A stretch of 37,381 bases of DNA from an uncultured Roseovarius sp. (GTDB lineage Bacteria > Pseudomonadota > Alphaproteobacteria > Rhodobacterales > Rhodobacteraceae), in assembly GCF_913057115.1 (NCBI RefSeq), contig NZ_CAJXNN010000034.1:1-37381 (forward strand), in the 5' to 3' direction. A program made the translations under genes and the position numbers. Shown here in pieces: positions 16,171-24,830 of this stretch (the first letter of the stretch is position 1; each line of letters opens with the position of its first letter). The notes below the pieces were generated by a model, which ran no database searches, was not told the origin of the DNA, and saw only the letters and a program-made list of their open reading frames with translations.

Positions 16171-17064
16171 ATGTGTGGAATCGTCGGGTTGTTTTTGAAG
16201 GACAAAGCGCTTGAACCGCGCTTGGGTGAGATGCTGAGCGAGATGCTCATTACTATGACGGACCGTGGCCCCGATAGCGCGGGGATTGCCGTTTATTCCG
16301 AAGATCGGGAGGGGTGGGCCAAGCTGACGGTGCAAGCCGATGACCCAAGCCGCTTTGCCGGGTTGGATGATGAGTTGGCCCAAGCGCTTGGCTGTGAGGT
16401 GACGGTGCGGATCAAGGATACCCATGCGGTGATTGACCTGCCCGAGGCCAAGATGGCCGAGGCGCGTGCTGCTTTGAAAGAGTTGCGCCCTGAGGCGCGC
16501 GTGATGAGCGCGGGCGAGGTGATCGAGATCTACAAGGAAGTGGGCCTTCCCGGTGATGTGGCCAAGCGCTTTGATATTCCGCATTTGGCGGGCAGTCATG
16601 GGATTGGTCACACCCGTATGGCGACGGAGTCGGCGGTGACCACACTGGGCGCGCATCCGTTTTCGACCGGGGCGGATCAGTGCCTAGTGCATAACGGGTC
16701 ACTCTCGAACCACAACTCTTTGCGTCGACAGTTGGCGCGCGAAGGGGTCAGCGTGGAGACTGAGAATGACTCTGAGGTGGCTGCCGCTTACCTGACGTGG
16801 AAAATGCAGCAGGGTCATAGCCTTGGCGAAGCGCTTGAATCCGGGTTGGACGATCTGGACGGGTTTTTCACCTTTGTTGTCGGCACCAAGGATGGTTTTG
16901 GCGTGGTGCGTGATCCGATTGCCTGCAAACCGGCGGTGATGGCCGAAACCGATCAATACGTGGCCTTCGGGAGCGAATACCGCGCCTTGGTCAATCTGCC
17001 CGGTATCGAAGAGGCCCGCGTTTGGGAGCCGGAACCCGCAACCGTTTACTTCTGGAAGCACTGA
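16171..17064 (+). CDS. glxB: Class II glutamine amidotransferase subunit (GlxB / MgsA-like)
   Basis: Ntn-type glutaminase domain protein, 297 residues. Start chosen at 16171 so that Cys2 becomes the N-terminal nucleophile (MCGIVGLF); GGAGG is correctly spaced, and the in-frame start 12 bp upstream would bury the cysteine. Other motifs are DRGPDSAG, GIGHTRMATE and HNGSLSNH. It corresponds to the amidotransferase part of glutamate synthase, encoded here as a separate subunit with glxC and glxD. In methylotrophs the same trio is MgsABC, N-methylglutamate synthase. Which name applies here is not settled by sequence reading. Confidence 0.88.
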   Translation: MCGIVGLFLKDKALEPRLGEMLSEMLITMTDRGPDSAGIAVYSEDREGWAKLTVQADDPSRFAGLDDELAQALGCEVTVRIKDTHAVIDLPEAKMAEARAALKELRPEARVMSAGEVIEIYKEVGLPGDVAKRFDIPHLAGSHGIGHTRMATESAVTTLGAHPFSTGADQCLVHNGSLSNHNSLRRQLAREGVSVETENDSEVAAAYLTWKMQQGHSLGEALESGLDDLDGFFTFVVGTKDGFGVVRDPIACKPAVMAETDQYVAFGSEYRALVNLPGIEEARVWEPEPATVYFWKH

Positions 17065-17065
17065 C

Positions 17066-17743
17066 ATGCAGACATTTGATTTGGAAGCCAATGGCCTGCG
17101 GGCCTTGAATGAGGCGCTACAGGCGCAGAGCCAGCAAACCAATGAAACCGCTTGGGAAGTGGTCAATCCGCGCGGCAGCCATGCGATTGCCGTGGGGTTG
17201 GATGCGCCGATTGATGTGACCGTCAAAGGATCGACCGGGTACTATTGCGCGGGCATGAACAAGCAAGCCACGATCACGGTGGATGGCAGCGCCGGCCCCG
17301 GTGTGGGCGAAAACATGATGAGCGGCACGGTGATCGTTGAAGGCGACGCCAGCCAATATGCCGGGGCCACGGGCCATGGTGGCCTGTTGGTCATCAAGGG
17401 CAACGCCAGTTCGCGTTGTGGGATTTCCATGAAGGGGATCGACATCGTGGTGCAGGGCAATGTTGGCCATATGTCGGCCTTCATGGCGCAGAAGGGCAAC
17501 CTTGTGGTCTGTGGCGATGCAGGCGAGGCTTTGGGCGACTCGATCTATGAAGCGCGTTTGTTCGTGCGCGGCGAGGTCAAAAGCCTTGGGGCGGATTGCA
17601 TCGAGAAAGAGATGCGGCCCGAGCATCTTGAGACCCTGCGCGAGCTTTTGGACCGGTCAGGTGTGAATGCCAAACCGGAAGAGTTCAAGCGCTATGGCTC
17701 GGCCCGAAAGTTGTACAATTTCAACATCGACAACGCGTATTGA
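17066..17743 (+). CDS. glxC: GXGXG-domain glutamate synthase-like subunit (GlxC / MgsB-like)
   Basis: 225 residues forming the repeated beta-helix (GXGXG) domain found at the C-terminus of the glutamate synthase large subunit. Repeating strands with glycine turns are visible: STGYYCAGMN, GPGVGENMMSG, GATGHGG, GNASSRCGIS, GNVGHMSAFM, GDAGEALGDS. The domain links amidotransferase and synthase centres structurally and has no catalysis of its own. It starts 1 bp after the glxB stop and ends 11 bp before glxD, so the three subunits are probably made together. Confidence 0.88.
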   Translation: MQTFDLEANGLRALNEALQAQSQQTNETAWEVVNPRGSHAIAVGLDAPIDVTVKGSTGYYCAGMNKQATITVDGSAGPGVGENMMSGTVIVEGDASQYAGATGHGGLLVIKGNASSRCGISMKGIDIVVQGNVGHMSAFMAQKGNLVVCGDAGEALGDSIYEARLFVRGEVKSLGADCIEKEMRPEHLETLRELLDRSGVNAKPEEFKRYGSARKLYNFNIDNAY

Positions 17744-17754
17744 GGGGAATCGAT

Positions 17755-19101
17755 ATGGCAGATGATCAAAAACACGCGATTCCGCAAACCATGCCCATTC
17801 AGTCGGCGACCTTCAGCCCGGAGGTGAATGCCGAAATCCGGCGCGCGGCGGCGACGGGGATTTACGATATTCGCGGCGGCGGGGCCAAGCGGCGGGTGCC
17901 GCATTTCGACGACTTGCTGTTTTTGGGCGCGTCGATGAGCCGTTATCCGTTGGAAGGCTATCGCGAGCGGTGCGACACGAATGTGGTGCTTGGTACGCGC
18001 TTTGCCAAAAAGCCCATCGAGTTGGACATTCCGATTACCATTGCGGGCATGTCCTTTGGCGCGTTGTCGGCGCAGGCCAAGGAGGCCTTGGGGCGCGGTG
18101 CGTCGCTCGCGGGCACCTCGACCACCACGGGCGATGGCGGCATGACGCCCGAGGAGCGGGGCCAGTCGAAAACGCTGGTCTATCAATACTTGCCGTCGCG
18201 CTATGGGATGAACCCTGATGACCTGCGCAAGGCCGATGCGATCGAGGTGGTCGTGGGGCAGGGCGCGAAACCCGGCGGGGGCGGTATGCTGTTGGGCCAA
18301 AAGATTTCCGACCGGGTGGCCGAGATGCGTGATTTGCCGAAAGGGATCGATCAGCGCAGCGCCTGTCGGCACCCCGATTGGACGGGGCCGGATGACCTTG
18401 AAATCAAGATCTTGGAGCTGCGCGAGATCACCGGTTGGGAAAAGCCTATTTACATCAAGGTCGGTGGCGCGCGGCCCTATTTCGACACCACCTTGGCGGT
18501 CAAGGCCGGGGCGGATGTCGTGGTGTTGGACGGGATGCAAGGCGGCACGGCGGCGACGCAGGATGTGTTTATCGAACATGTTGGGCAGCCGACGCTGGCC
18601 TGTATCCGCGACGCGGTGCGCGCGCTTCAGGATCAGAACATGCACCGCAAGGTGCAGCTCATTGTATCTGGCGGTATCCGGTCGGGTGCGGATGTGGCCA
18701 AGGCCTTGGCGCTTGGGGCGGATGCTGTCAGCATCGGCACGGCAGCCATGGTGGCGCTTGGCGACAATGACCCAAGGTGGGAGGCCGAGTATCAGGAGAT
18801 GGGCACCACGGCGGGGGCCTATGACGATTGGCACGAGGGGCGCGACCCGGCAGGGATTTCCACGCAGGACCCCGAGCTTGCCAAGCGGTTGGACCCTGTG
18901 GAAGCGGGCCGTCGGCTGAACAATTACCTCAAGGTGATGACGCTGGAAGCCCAGACCTTGGCACGGGCCTGTGGCAAGAACCATGTGCAGCATTTGGAGC
19001 CCGAGGATTTGGTGGCCCTCACGATGGAGGCGGCGGCCATGGCGCAGGTGCCGCTTGCGGGCACCAACTGGTACCCCGGCAAGCCGGGCACGCAGTTCTA
19101 G
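17755..19101 (+). CDS. glxD: FMN-binding glutamate synthase-like subunit (GlxD / MgsC-like)
   Basis: 448-residue TIM-barrel synthase domain related to the FMN part of GltB. Motifs: PITIAGMSFGALSAQAK, GQGAKPGGGGMLLG, KVGGARPYF, LDGMQGG, VSGGIRSGADVAKALALGAD and GTAAMVALGD. In classical glutamate synthase three cysteines binding a 3Fe-4S cluster precede the GIATQDP segment; here the equivalent stretch reads DDWHEGRDPAGISTQDPEL with no cysteines, which I believe is usual for this family. Start at 17755 after GAGGGGAATCGAT; a TTG 15 bp earlier overlaps glxC. Likely reaction: transfer of an amino or methylamino group to 2-oxoglutarate. Confidence 0.88.
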   Translation: MADDQKHAIPQTMPIQSATFSPEVNAEIRRAAATGIYDIRGGGAKRRVPHFDDLLFLGASMSRYPLEGYRERCDTNVVLGTRFAKKPIELDIPITIAGMSFGALSAQAKEALGRGASLAGTSTTTGDGGMTPEERGQSKTLVYQYLPSRYGMNPDDLRKADAIEVVVGQGAKPGGGGMLLGQKISDRVAEMRDLPKGIDQRSACRHPDWTGPDDLEIKILELREITGWEKPIYIKVGGARPYFDTTLAVKAGADVVVLDGMQGGTAATQDVFIEHVGQPTLACIRDAVRALQDQNMHRKVQLIVSGGIRSGADVAKALALGADAVSIGTAAMVALGDNDPRWEAEYQEMGTTAGAYDDWHEGRDPAGISTQDPELAKRLDPVEAGRRLNNYLKVMTLEAQTLARACGKNHVQHLEPEDLVALTMEAAAMAQVPLAGTNWYPGKPGTQF

Positions 19102-19117
19102 GGACAAGACAACCGGA

Positions 19118-19140
19118 CGGGGCGGCCATGGGTCGCCCCG
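19118..19140 (+). other. Hairpin between glxD and glnT
   Basis: 7-bp stem CGGGGCG / CGCCCCG, 9-base loop, followed only by ATTTCGT. A weak terminator or mRNA processing element in the 86-bp gap; it could set glnT expression apart from glxBCD. Confidence 0.4.
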
Positions 19141-19187
19141 ATTTCGTATCAACAGGGATGTAAACAAGCGAAAGGGACGACAAGACC

Positions 19188-20522
19188 ATGACGACAGATC
19201 TGGCTTCCTTTGCCGCCGAGCGCGGCGTTAAATATTTCATGATTTCCTTTACCGATTTGTTCGGGGGGCAGCGCGCCAAGCTGGTGCCAGCACAGGCGAT
19301 TGCCGACATGCAGGAAGAGGGCGCGGGCTTTGCCGGCTTTGCCACTTGGCTGGATATGACGCCGGCGCACCCTGATATGCTGGCGGTGCCGGACCCCGAA
19401 AGCGTGATCCAACTGCCGTGGAAGCCCGAGGTGGCCTGGGTCGCCGCCAACCCGGTGATGGAAGGCGAGGACGTGGCGCAGGCCCCGCGCAACGTGCTGC
19501 GGCGGCTGATTGACGAGGCGGCAAGCGAAGGCATGCATGTGAAAACCGGCGTCGAGGCGGAGTATTTCCTGCTGACGCCGGATGGAACGCAGTTGAGCGA
19601 TGAATTCGATACCGCTGAGAAGCCTTGCTATGACCAGCAGGCGGTAATGCGCCGCTATGATGTGGTGCGCGAGATTTGCGACTATATGCTGGAACTGGGT
19701 TGGGGACCGTATCAGAACGACCACGAGGATGCGAATGGCCAGTTCGAGATGAACTGGGAATTTGCCGATGCGCTTGTCACCGCCGACCGGCATTCGTTTT
19801 TCAAGTTCATGACCAAGTCGGTGGCCGAAAAACACGGCTTCCGCGCGACCTTCATGCCCAAGCCGGTTGAGGGGCTGACGGGCAATGGGTGTCACGCGCA
19901 TATCTCGGTTTGGGATGCGCCGGGGGAGGGGGCCAAGACGAACGTCTTTGCCACCGAGGCTACCAGTGGCAGCCCGACCGCGGAACTGGGCCTGTCGGAG
20001 AAGGGGGCGCATTTCCTCGGGGGGATCATGAAGCATGCCAGCGCCTTGGCGGCGATCACCAACCCCACGGTCAACAGCTACAAGCGGATCAATGCGCCGC
20101 GCACCATGTCGGGGGCCACATGGGCGCCCAATACCGTCACATGGACGGGCAACAACCGCACCCATATGGTGCGTGTGCCGGGGCCGGGGCGGTTTGAGCT
20201 TCGCCTGCCGGATGGGGCGGCAAACCCCTATTTGTTACAGGCGGTTATCATCGCGGCGGGGCTGTCGGGCGTGCGTGCAAAGGCCGACCCGGGCAAGCGC
20301 TATGACATTGATATGTATGCCGAAGGTCACAAGGTGCGGGGCGCACCGAAACTGCCGCTCAACATGCTGGATGCCTTGCGGGCCTACGACAAGGACAAGG
20401 GCCTCAAGGAGATGATGGGGGCGGAGTTCTCGGCCGCCTATCTGAACCTCAAGCACAAGGAGTGGGACAGTTTCGTGTCGCATTTCAGCCGCTGGGAAAA
20501 GGACCACACGCTGGACATCTGA
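19188..20522 (+). CDS. glnT: Type III glutamine synthetase / gamma-glutamylmethylamide synthetase-like
   Basis: 444-residue glutamine synthetase-fold enzyme. Catalytic motifs: EAEYFLL, NDHEDANGQFEMNW, GNGCHAHISVW, NSYKRI and RVPGPGRFELRLPDG. This is the GlnT class, which includes gamma-glutamylmethylamide synthetase (GmaS), the ATP-dependent ligase joining glutamate to methylamine. Position directly after glxBCD (mgsABC-like) supports a role in methylamine assimilation: GmaS product would feed the GlxBCD enzyme. Seen: family motifs and operon. Inferred: methylamine as substrate; ammonia or another amine remains possible. Confidence 0.88.
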   Translation: MTTDLASFAAERGVKYFMISFTDLFGGQRAKLVPAQAIADMQEEGAGFAGFATWLDMTPAHPDMLAVPDPESVIQLPWKPEVAWVAANPVMEGEDVAQAPRNVLRRLIDEAASEGMHVKTGVEAEYFLLTPDGTQLSDEFDTAEKPCYDQQAVMRRYDVVREICDYMLELGWGPYQNDHEDANGQFEMNWEFADALVTADRHSFFKFMTKSVAEKHGFRATFMPKPVEGLTGNGCHAHISVWDAPGEGAKTNVFATEATSGSPTAELGLSEKGAHFLGGIMKHASALAAITNPTVNSYKRINAPRTMSGATWAPNTVTWTGNNRTHMVRVPGPGRFELRLPDGAANPYLLQAVIIAAGLSGVRAKADPGKRYDIDMYAEGHKVRGAPKLPLNMLDALRAYDKDKGLKEMMGAEFSAAYLNLKHKEWDSFVSHFSRWEKDHTLDI

Positions 20523-20540
20523 CCCGGCCATCACGTGACA

Positions 20541-20569
20541 AGACCCGAAGCGCGGCTTCGGGTCTTTTT
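20541..20569 (+). terminator. Rho-independent terminator after glnT
   Basis: Perfect 11-bp stem AGACCCGAAGC / GCTTCGGGTCT with loop GCG, followed by TTTTG. Ends the glx operon 18 bp after the glnT stop. Confidence 0.9.
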
Positions 20570-20573
20570 GTCT

Positions 20574-20614
20574 GTCGGTATCACGTCGGTATTTTGTCGG
20601 TATCGGGTCGGTGG
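20574..20614. repeat. 11-bp tandem repeat, about four units
   Basis: GTCGGTAT recurs at 20574, 20585 and 20596, exactly 11 bp apart, and a degraded unit GTCGGTGG starts at 20607. It fills the gap between the glnT terminator and the 3' end of zapA. Function unknown; the helical-turn spacing is noted. Confidence 0.8.
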
Positions 20615-20625
20615 AATCGTCCGGC

Positions 20626-21024
20626 TCAGTCGTCCGGTAATTTACCGTCCACCTCGTCGGCCAGAGACTCGGCCCGGGCGGCGATTTCGGCGAGGCTGTC
20701 GGTGACATCCTCGGGCACGATGGGCACCTCTATGGTTTTCGGCTCGGGCGTTGGGGCATTGCGGAGCTGATCAAGCTCGGCCTCTTTCTCGGCCATGCGG
20801 TCTTCCATCGCTTTGAGCTTGTCCTGGAGCCCGGCGGTTTTGTCCGCCAGCATCAGGCCGGCCATCAAGAGCATCCGCGCCTCGGGGATGCGGCCGATCT
20901 GCGCGGCGAGCACCGATGCTTCTTCATCCAGCATCTTTGCGGCGGAATGCAGGTAGTGTTCTTCACCTTCCTGACAGGCAACATCAAAACTGCGGCCACC
21001 GATTTCAATTTGGACTTCGGGCAT
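20626..21024 (-). CDS. zapA: ZapA-family cell division protein
   Basis: 132-residue ZapA family protein, which binds and bundles FtsZ at the division ring. The N-terminal ZapA domain is clear (PEVQIEIGGRSFDVACQEGE, LHSAAKMLDEE), followed by a helix predicted as coiled coil (about 60-95) and an acidic Pro-containing tail. Its ATG overlaps the stop codon of the upstream coiled-coil gene by one base (TGATG), implying translational coupling. The 6S RNA gene often found downstream of zapA is not present: the next feature is the repeat and the glnT terminator. Confidence 0.9.
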   Translation of the reverse strand: MPEVQIEIGGRSFDVACQEGEEHYLHSAAKMLDEEASVLAAQIGRIPEARMLLMAGLMLADKTAGLQDKLKAMEDRMAEKEAELDQLRNAPTPEPKTIEVPIVPEDVTDSLAEIAARAESLADEVDGKLPDD

Positions 21025-21524
21025 CAGGCATCCTCCGGTTGGGTGGTGTCACCGCCGTCTGTGGCGCGTTTCAGGAGCGCGTCCATTTCGGTAAGGATCG
21101 CGTCGGCCTCGGATTTGTCGGCGGCACGCGTGGCGCGCAGGCCTTCGAGTTCGGCCAGCATGGCCTTGTTGATGAGATGCGCCTCGCCGACGCCTTCGGC
21201 ATTGGCTTCACGCAGGGCGGCGTTGTTTTCGCGCAGCTGTTGATTGGCCTGGCGCAGCGATTGCAGAGAGGTATCAAGTTCCTTGAGCTTGTCGGCACTG
21301 TCGGATTGCGCGGCATCGCGGGCGGCCTCGGCCTCGGACAGCGATGCCTTGAGCTTCTTGATGCGCTCCTCGAGTTGGGCATTGGCGAGCTTTTCGTCTT
21401 CAAGCTGCTGGCGGAGGCTTTCAACTTCGCCGGCGTCTTCCGATTTGGCCATGCCGTCCAGCCCTTGGCTGATCCGGTCAAGTGCTGCGGTGATGCGGCG
21501 CTGCAACTCGGGTATGTCGCTCAT
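21024..21524 (-). CDS. Conserved coiled-coil protein upstream of zapA
   Basis: 166-residue protein with no signal or membrane segment, rich in Glu, Ala, Leu and Gln. Residues about 35-140 show a continuous heptad-like pattern predicting a long coiled coil (for example RIKKLKASLSEAEAARDAAQ). I do not recognise a named family. Overlap with zapA by one base and the matching coiled-coil character suggest it works with ZapA in cell division, but that is inference from context. Start ATG at 21524 with AGGTCAGGAC upstream. Confidence 0.8.
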   Translation of the reverse strand: MSDIPELQRRITAALDRISQGLDGMAKSEDAGEVESLRQQLEDEKLANAQLEERIKKLKASLSEAEAARDAAQSDSADKLKELDTSLQSLRQANQQLRENNAALREANAEGVGEAHLINKAMLAELEGLRATRAADKSEADAILTEMDALLKRATDGGDTTQPEDA

Positions 21525-21778
21525 GTCCTGACCTCTTGTCTTGGTACTATCGCCATGTCCGCGAATCGCGGTGAAACGATTTTACACGCAAGTCTAATGC
21601 CTTCTGGCGAAAACCTGAAACATCGCTTTAAGTGGGCGCGTTTTGGCATGAGCGGGATGCTCGGCAAGCCCGTGCGGGCTTTTCTCGCAGGGGGGCCATG
21701 TAGCGCGGTGTTGTGCTTGATCTTTGGCCCGCGCCTGATATGCAGCGGGCAAGATGAACCTTTGCGAGGATGACCCCC

Positions 21779-23794
21779 GTGGATATTGCTGCCCTGCGCT
21801 CTGCCAACCCTGACCACTGGACAAAAGCAGCCGCCATTCGCGCGCTGACGCTGGATGCGGTCGCTGCGGCCAACTCCGGCCACTCCGGTATGCCCATCGG
21901 TATGGCCGATGTGGCGACGGTGCTGTTTGAAAAGCACCTGAAGTTCGATGCCGCCAATCCCGAATGGCCGGATCGAGACCGCTTCATCCTGTCGGCGGGG
22001 CATGGCTCCATGCTGCTGTATTCGCTGCTCTACCTGACGGGGAACCCGGACATCACGCTGGAGGAGATCAAGAATTTCCGTCAGTGGGGTGCCAAGACAG
22101 CCGGCCACCCCGAGAACTTCCTTGCCCGCGGGATCGAGACAACCACCGGCCCGCTCGGGCAGGGGATTTCCAATGCCGTGGGCTTTGCCATGGCCGAAGA
22201 GATGCTGCGTGCGCGTTTTGGCCGGAAACTGGTAGATCACCACACCTATGTCATCGCGGGTGACGGGTGTCTGATGGAAGGTGTCAGCCAAGAGGCCATC
22301 GGTTTGGCCGGGCGGCACAGTCTGGGCAAGTTGATCGTGCTTTGGGACAACAACAACATCACCATCGACGGCAAGGTCGATCTGGCTGATCGCACCGATC
22401 AGGTGAAACGCTTCCGCGCAAGCGGCTGGCAGGTGCTTGAGATCGACGGGCATGACCCGCAAGAGATCGACGAGGCCCTGACCAAGGCGAAAACCGGCAA
22501 GCGGCCGACGATGATCGCCTGCAAGACGCATATCGCCTTGGGCCACGCGGCGCAGGATACCTCCAAAGGGCACGGCGCGCTGACCGATCAAGATCAGTTG
22601 GTGGCTGCCAAGGAAGCCTATGACTGGCCCTATGGTCCTTTCGAAGTCCCTGCCGATGTAAAATCCTCGTGGGAGGCGATTGGCGCACGAGGCGCCGAGG
22701 AGCGTACCGCGTGGGAGTCCCGCATGGGCGAGGTTTCGGAACGTCGCCAGGCGGAGTTCACCCGGATTTTCAATCGCGAGGCCCCGAAGAAGCTTTCGGC
22801 GCGGATCAAGGCGCTGAAAAAGCAGATCAGCGAGGAACAGCCCAAGGTCGCCACCCGCAAATCCAGCGAGATGGTTCTGGAAGTGGTCAACCCGATCATG
22901 CCGGAAACCATTGGCGGTTCGGCGGACCTGTCGGGGTCGAACAACACCCAATCGGGCGATATGACGGTGTTTGACACCGATAACCGCAAGGGGCGTTACA
23001 TCCATTACGGTATTCGTGAGCATGGCATGGCCGCCGCGATGAACGGGATGGCCCTGCATGGTGGTATTCGCCCCTATGGCGGCACCTTCATGTGTTTCAC
23101 AGATTATGCGCGCCCGGCGATGCGTTTGGCCGCGCTGATGAAGCAGCCGACGGTGTTCGTGATGACCCACGACAGCATCGGCCTTGGCGAAGATGGCCCC
23201 ACCCACCAGCCTGTAGAGCATCTGGCGATTTCGCGTGCCACTCCCAACACGATGGTGTTCCGCCCCTGTGACACGGTGGAAACCGCCGAAGCCTGGGAAA
23301 TTGCACTGACCTCGAAAGACACACCTTCGGTTCTGTCGCTGACCCGTCAGGGGGTAAAGACCCTGCGCACCGAGCATCGCAACAAGAACATGGTCGCCCA
23401 AGGGGCCTATGTTCTGGCCGATGCAGAGGGCAAGCGTCAGGTTATCCTGATGGCCACAGGCTCGGAGGTGGAAATCGCCATGCAGGCGCGCGAGGCCTTG
23501 CAGGCCGAGGGGATCGGCACGCGGGTTGTCTCGATGCCCTGCTGGGAGTTGTTTGAGCAACAGGACGAGAAGACCCGTCGGCAGGTCTTGCCCGGTGGCC
23601 CGGTGCGTGTTGCGGTTGAGGCCGCGGTGCGCCAAGGGTGGGACCGCTGGCTGTGTGGCGAACGCGGGCGCGAGCAGAAGGCCGGTTTTGTCGGGATGGA
23701 CAGCTTTGGCGCCTCGGCCCCGGCGGGCACGCTTTACGAGAAATTCGGCATCACGGCTCAGGCCGTCACCGAGAAAGCGAAAGCCCTGCTTTAA
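21779..23794 (+). CDS. tkt: Transketolase
   Basis: Thiamine-dependent transketolase, 671 residues, of the pentose phosphate pathway. Motifs: [14 protein letters not shown] near the N-terminus, [21 protein letters not shown], the TPP motif starting GDGCLMEG (161-168) and ending [10 protein letters not shown], and the transketolase signature [11 protein letters not shown] with [14 protein letters not shown]. The C-terminal domain ([10 protein letters not shown]) is complete. I favour GTG at 21779 because GAGGA is about 8 bases upstream and [11 protein letters not shown] is the expected beginning; an in-frame ATG at 21770 is the alternative. The 245-254 bp gap upstream to the divergent coiled-coil gene has only a small stem-loop (AGCCC GTGC GGGCT) of unclear meaning. 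Confidence 0.96.
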   Translation: MDIAALRSANPDHWTKAAAIRALTLDAVAAANSGHSGMPIGMADVATVLFEKHLKFDAANPEWPDRDRFILSAGHGSMLLYSLLYLTGNPDITLEEIKNFRQWGAKTAGHPENFLARGIETTTGPLGQGISNAVGFAMAEEMLRARFGRKLVDHHTYVIAGDGCLMEGVSQEAIGLAGRHSLGKLIVLWDNNNITIDGKVDLADRTDQVKRFRASGWQVLEIDGHDPQEIDEALTKAKTGKRPTMIACKTHIALGHAAQDTSKGHGALTDQDQLVAAKEAYDWPYGPFEVPADVKSSWEAIGARGAEERTAWESRMGEVSERRQAEFTRIFNREAPKKLSARIKALKKQISEEQPKVATRKSSEMVLEVVNPIMPETIGGSADLSGSNNTQSGDMTVFDTDNRKGRYIHYGIREHGMAAAMNGMALHGGIRPYGGTFMCFTDYARPAMRLAALMKQPTVFVMTHDSIGLGEDGPTHQPVEHLAISRATPNTMVFRPCDTVETAEAWEIALTSKDTPSVLSLTRQGVKTLRTEHRNKNMVAQGAYVLADAEGKRQVILMATGSEVEIAMQAREALQAEGIGTRVVSMPCWELFEQQDEKTRRQVLPGGPVRVAVEAAVRQGWDRWLCGERGREQKAGFVGMDSFGASAPAGTLYEKFGITAQAVTEKAKALL

Positions 23795-23820
23795 GCCTTG
23801 GTATGCACCTGAAACGCAAG

Positions 23821-23849
23821 GCCGCCGACCCATTTGGGCGGCGGCTTTT
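23821..23849 (+). terminator. Terminator after tkt
   Basis: GCCGCCG-A-CCC ATTT GGG CGGCGGC with one bulged A, followed by TTTTG, 27 bp after the tkt stop. Confidence 0.8.
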
Positions 23850-24093
23850 GCTTGTGGTTCGGGCGTTGACCATTGGCGCGAGGCCGCGACGGCCATGGCG
23901 CTCGGGATTGGACTGTCCCTTGTTCTTCAAAGGGTGGTGGCCGGTCCTAATGTGGTCGCCACAGCCACCGGCACCGGCCGGGGCATTGGTGTGCAAAAAG
24001 CGGCCCCACTGCGTCGCAGCGCCCTTGCCTTGGGGGTCGATGCCAATTTCTGGCCAATGACCCCTTCTTCTGTTCAAAAATATCCTGGGGTGA
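23850..24093. other. Intergenic stretch, no supported gene
   Basis: About 240 bp between the tkt terminator and the hairpin array. Open frames cross it on both strands, but none has a convincing start, ribosome site or recognisable protein; a plus-strand frame from 23895 is Ala/Gly/Val-rich and runs into the hairpins. No promoter, repeat or RNA gene was identified. The right end (24061-24090) reads on the minus strand as CAGGATATTTTTGAACAG, which I recall as a common sequence at gene ends in Rhodobacteraceae. Confidence 0.5.
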
Positions 24094-24167
24094 GGCCGCA
24101 GGCCGAGGGGCAAAGCCCCTCAACCGGCGCGCAAAAGCGCGCTTGAACCTGTCGCGCCGCAGGCGCG
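24094..24167 (-). repeat. Row of four hairpins downstream of grxD
   Basis: Four consecutive stem-loops: GGCC-GCA-GGCC (24094-24104), GAGGGGC-AAA-GCCCCTC (24105-24121), GCGCGC-AAAA-GCGCGC (24127-24142) and CGCGCC-GCA-GGCGCG (24153-24167). They follow the grxD stop on the minus strand and are followed by ATATTTTTG. They could jointly terminate or protect the bolA-grxD mRNA. The string resembles a dispersed 3'-end element, from memory of related genomes. Confidence 0.6.
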
Positions 24168-24176
24168 CCGTTTGGA

Positions 24177-24539
24177 TTATGCGTTGGCTTCGCGGATTTT
24201 CTCCGCGGCGTCCTTGTCGTAGGCCACCTCGTTTTGGTCGAACATCTGGTCCAACTCGCCCGAGAGCGTCATCTCGGTGATGATGTCGCAGCCGCCGACG
24301 AATTCGCCCTTGATGTATAGCTGCGGAATGGTGGGCCAGTCGGAATAGTCCTTGATGCCCTGACGGATTTCCTCGTCGGCCAGAACATTCACGTCCTTGA
24401 AGGCAACCCCCATGTAATTGAGCACCCCGGCCACGCGCGAGGAGAAGCCGCATTGCGGCATGTCCTTGGTGCCTTTCATGTAGAGCACCACGTCGTTGGA
24501 TTTCACGGTTTCATCGATCTGTGTCTTGGCATCGGTCAT
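24177..24539 (-). CDS. grxD: Monothiol glutaredoxin, Grx4/GrxD type
   Basis: 120-residue CGFS-type glutaredoxin that binds a glutathione-ligated 2Fe-2S cluster and transfers it to other proteins, in the cytoplasm. Active site C30-G-F-S33 preceded by KGTKDMPQ; the cis-proline segment WPTIPQLYIKGEFVGGCD completes the glutathione site. It is the last gene of a minus-strand group bolA, small membrane protein, grxD. BolA and CGFS glutaredoxins form known complexes in iron-sulfur and iron control, so the shared operon fits. Confidence 0.96.
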   Translation of the reverse strand: MTDAKTQIDETVKSNDVVLYMKGTKDMPQCGFSSRVAGVLNYMGVAFKDVNVLADEEIRQGIKDYSDWPTIPQLYIKGEFVGGCDIITEMTLSGELDQMFDQNEVAYDKDAAEKIREANA

Positions 24540-24562
24540 GGGAGCCTCTTTTGTCTGTTCGC

Positions 24563-24793
24563 TTAAGTGTCGTTTTCACCGGCGTTCGGTTTGGGTGGTT
24601 CATAGCTGGGGGCTGTTTCGTCGATGTCATAGGCCCCACGTTTGTTCTTGGACGGGCCAAAGCGGCGCCAACGTTGGTATTCCTTGACCGAGGCCCAGAC
24701 GAACATGATCACGAAGGGCAGGAGCAAAAGCATGACCCATGGGTGAAGCGTGAAGAACTCGTGTGTTCCTGCCCCGAAAGGAGAATTTTGCAT
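24563..24793 (-). CDS. Small single-pass membrane protein
   Basis: 76 residues with one strongly hydrophobic helix (about 18-34, HPWVMLLLLPFVIMFVW) and a basic, then acidic Pro-containing C-terminal tail (KEYQRWRRFGPSK onward). No signal cleavage site is obvious. I do not recognise the family. It lies 23 bp upstream of grxD and 37 bp downstream of bolA in the same direction, so it is co-transcribed with Fe-S related genes. AAAGGAAACGCG precedes the start. Function unknown. Confidence 0.75.
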   Translation of the reverse strand: MQNSPFGAGTHEFFTLHPWVMLLLLPFVIMFVWASVKEYQRWRRFGPSKNKRGAYDIDETAPSYEPPKPNAGENDT

Positions 24794-24830
24794 GACGCGC
24801 GTTTCCTTTCTTGTGCTTCGGAGACGCCTT

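Noticed and set aside
17692..19167. 491-codon minus-strand open frame opposite glxD
   Set aside because: Antisense shadow of a well-supported gene with no ribosome site or recognisable domain.
20523..20625. 6S RNA gene downstream of zapA
   Set aside because: The gap is only about 100 bp and is filled by the glnT terminator and an 11-bp repeat; no 6S-like structure fits.
21521..23896. 791-codon minus-strand open frame opposite tkt
   Set aside because: Antisense to a clear transketolase gene; composition rich in His, Arg and Gly is typical of a GC-rich shadow and no family motif is present.
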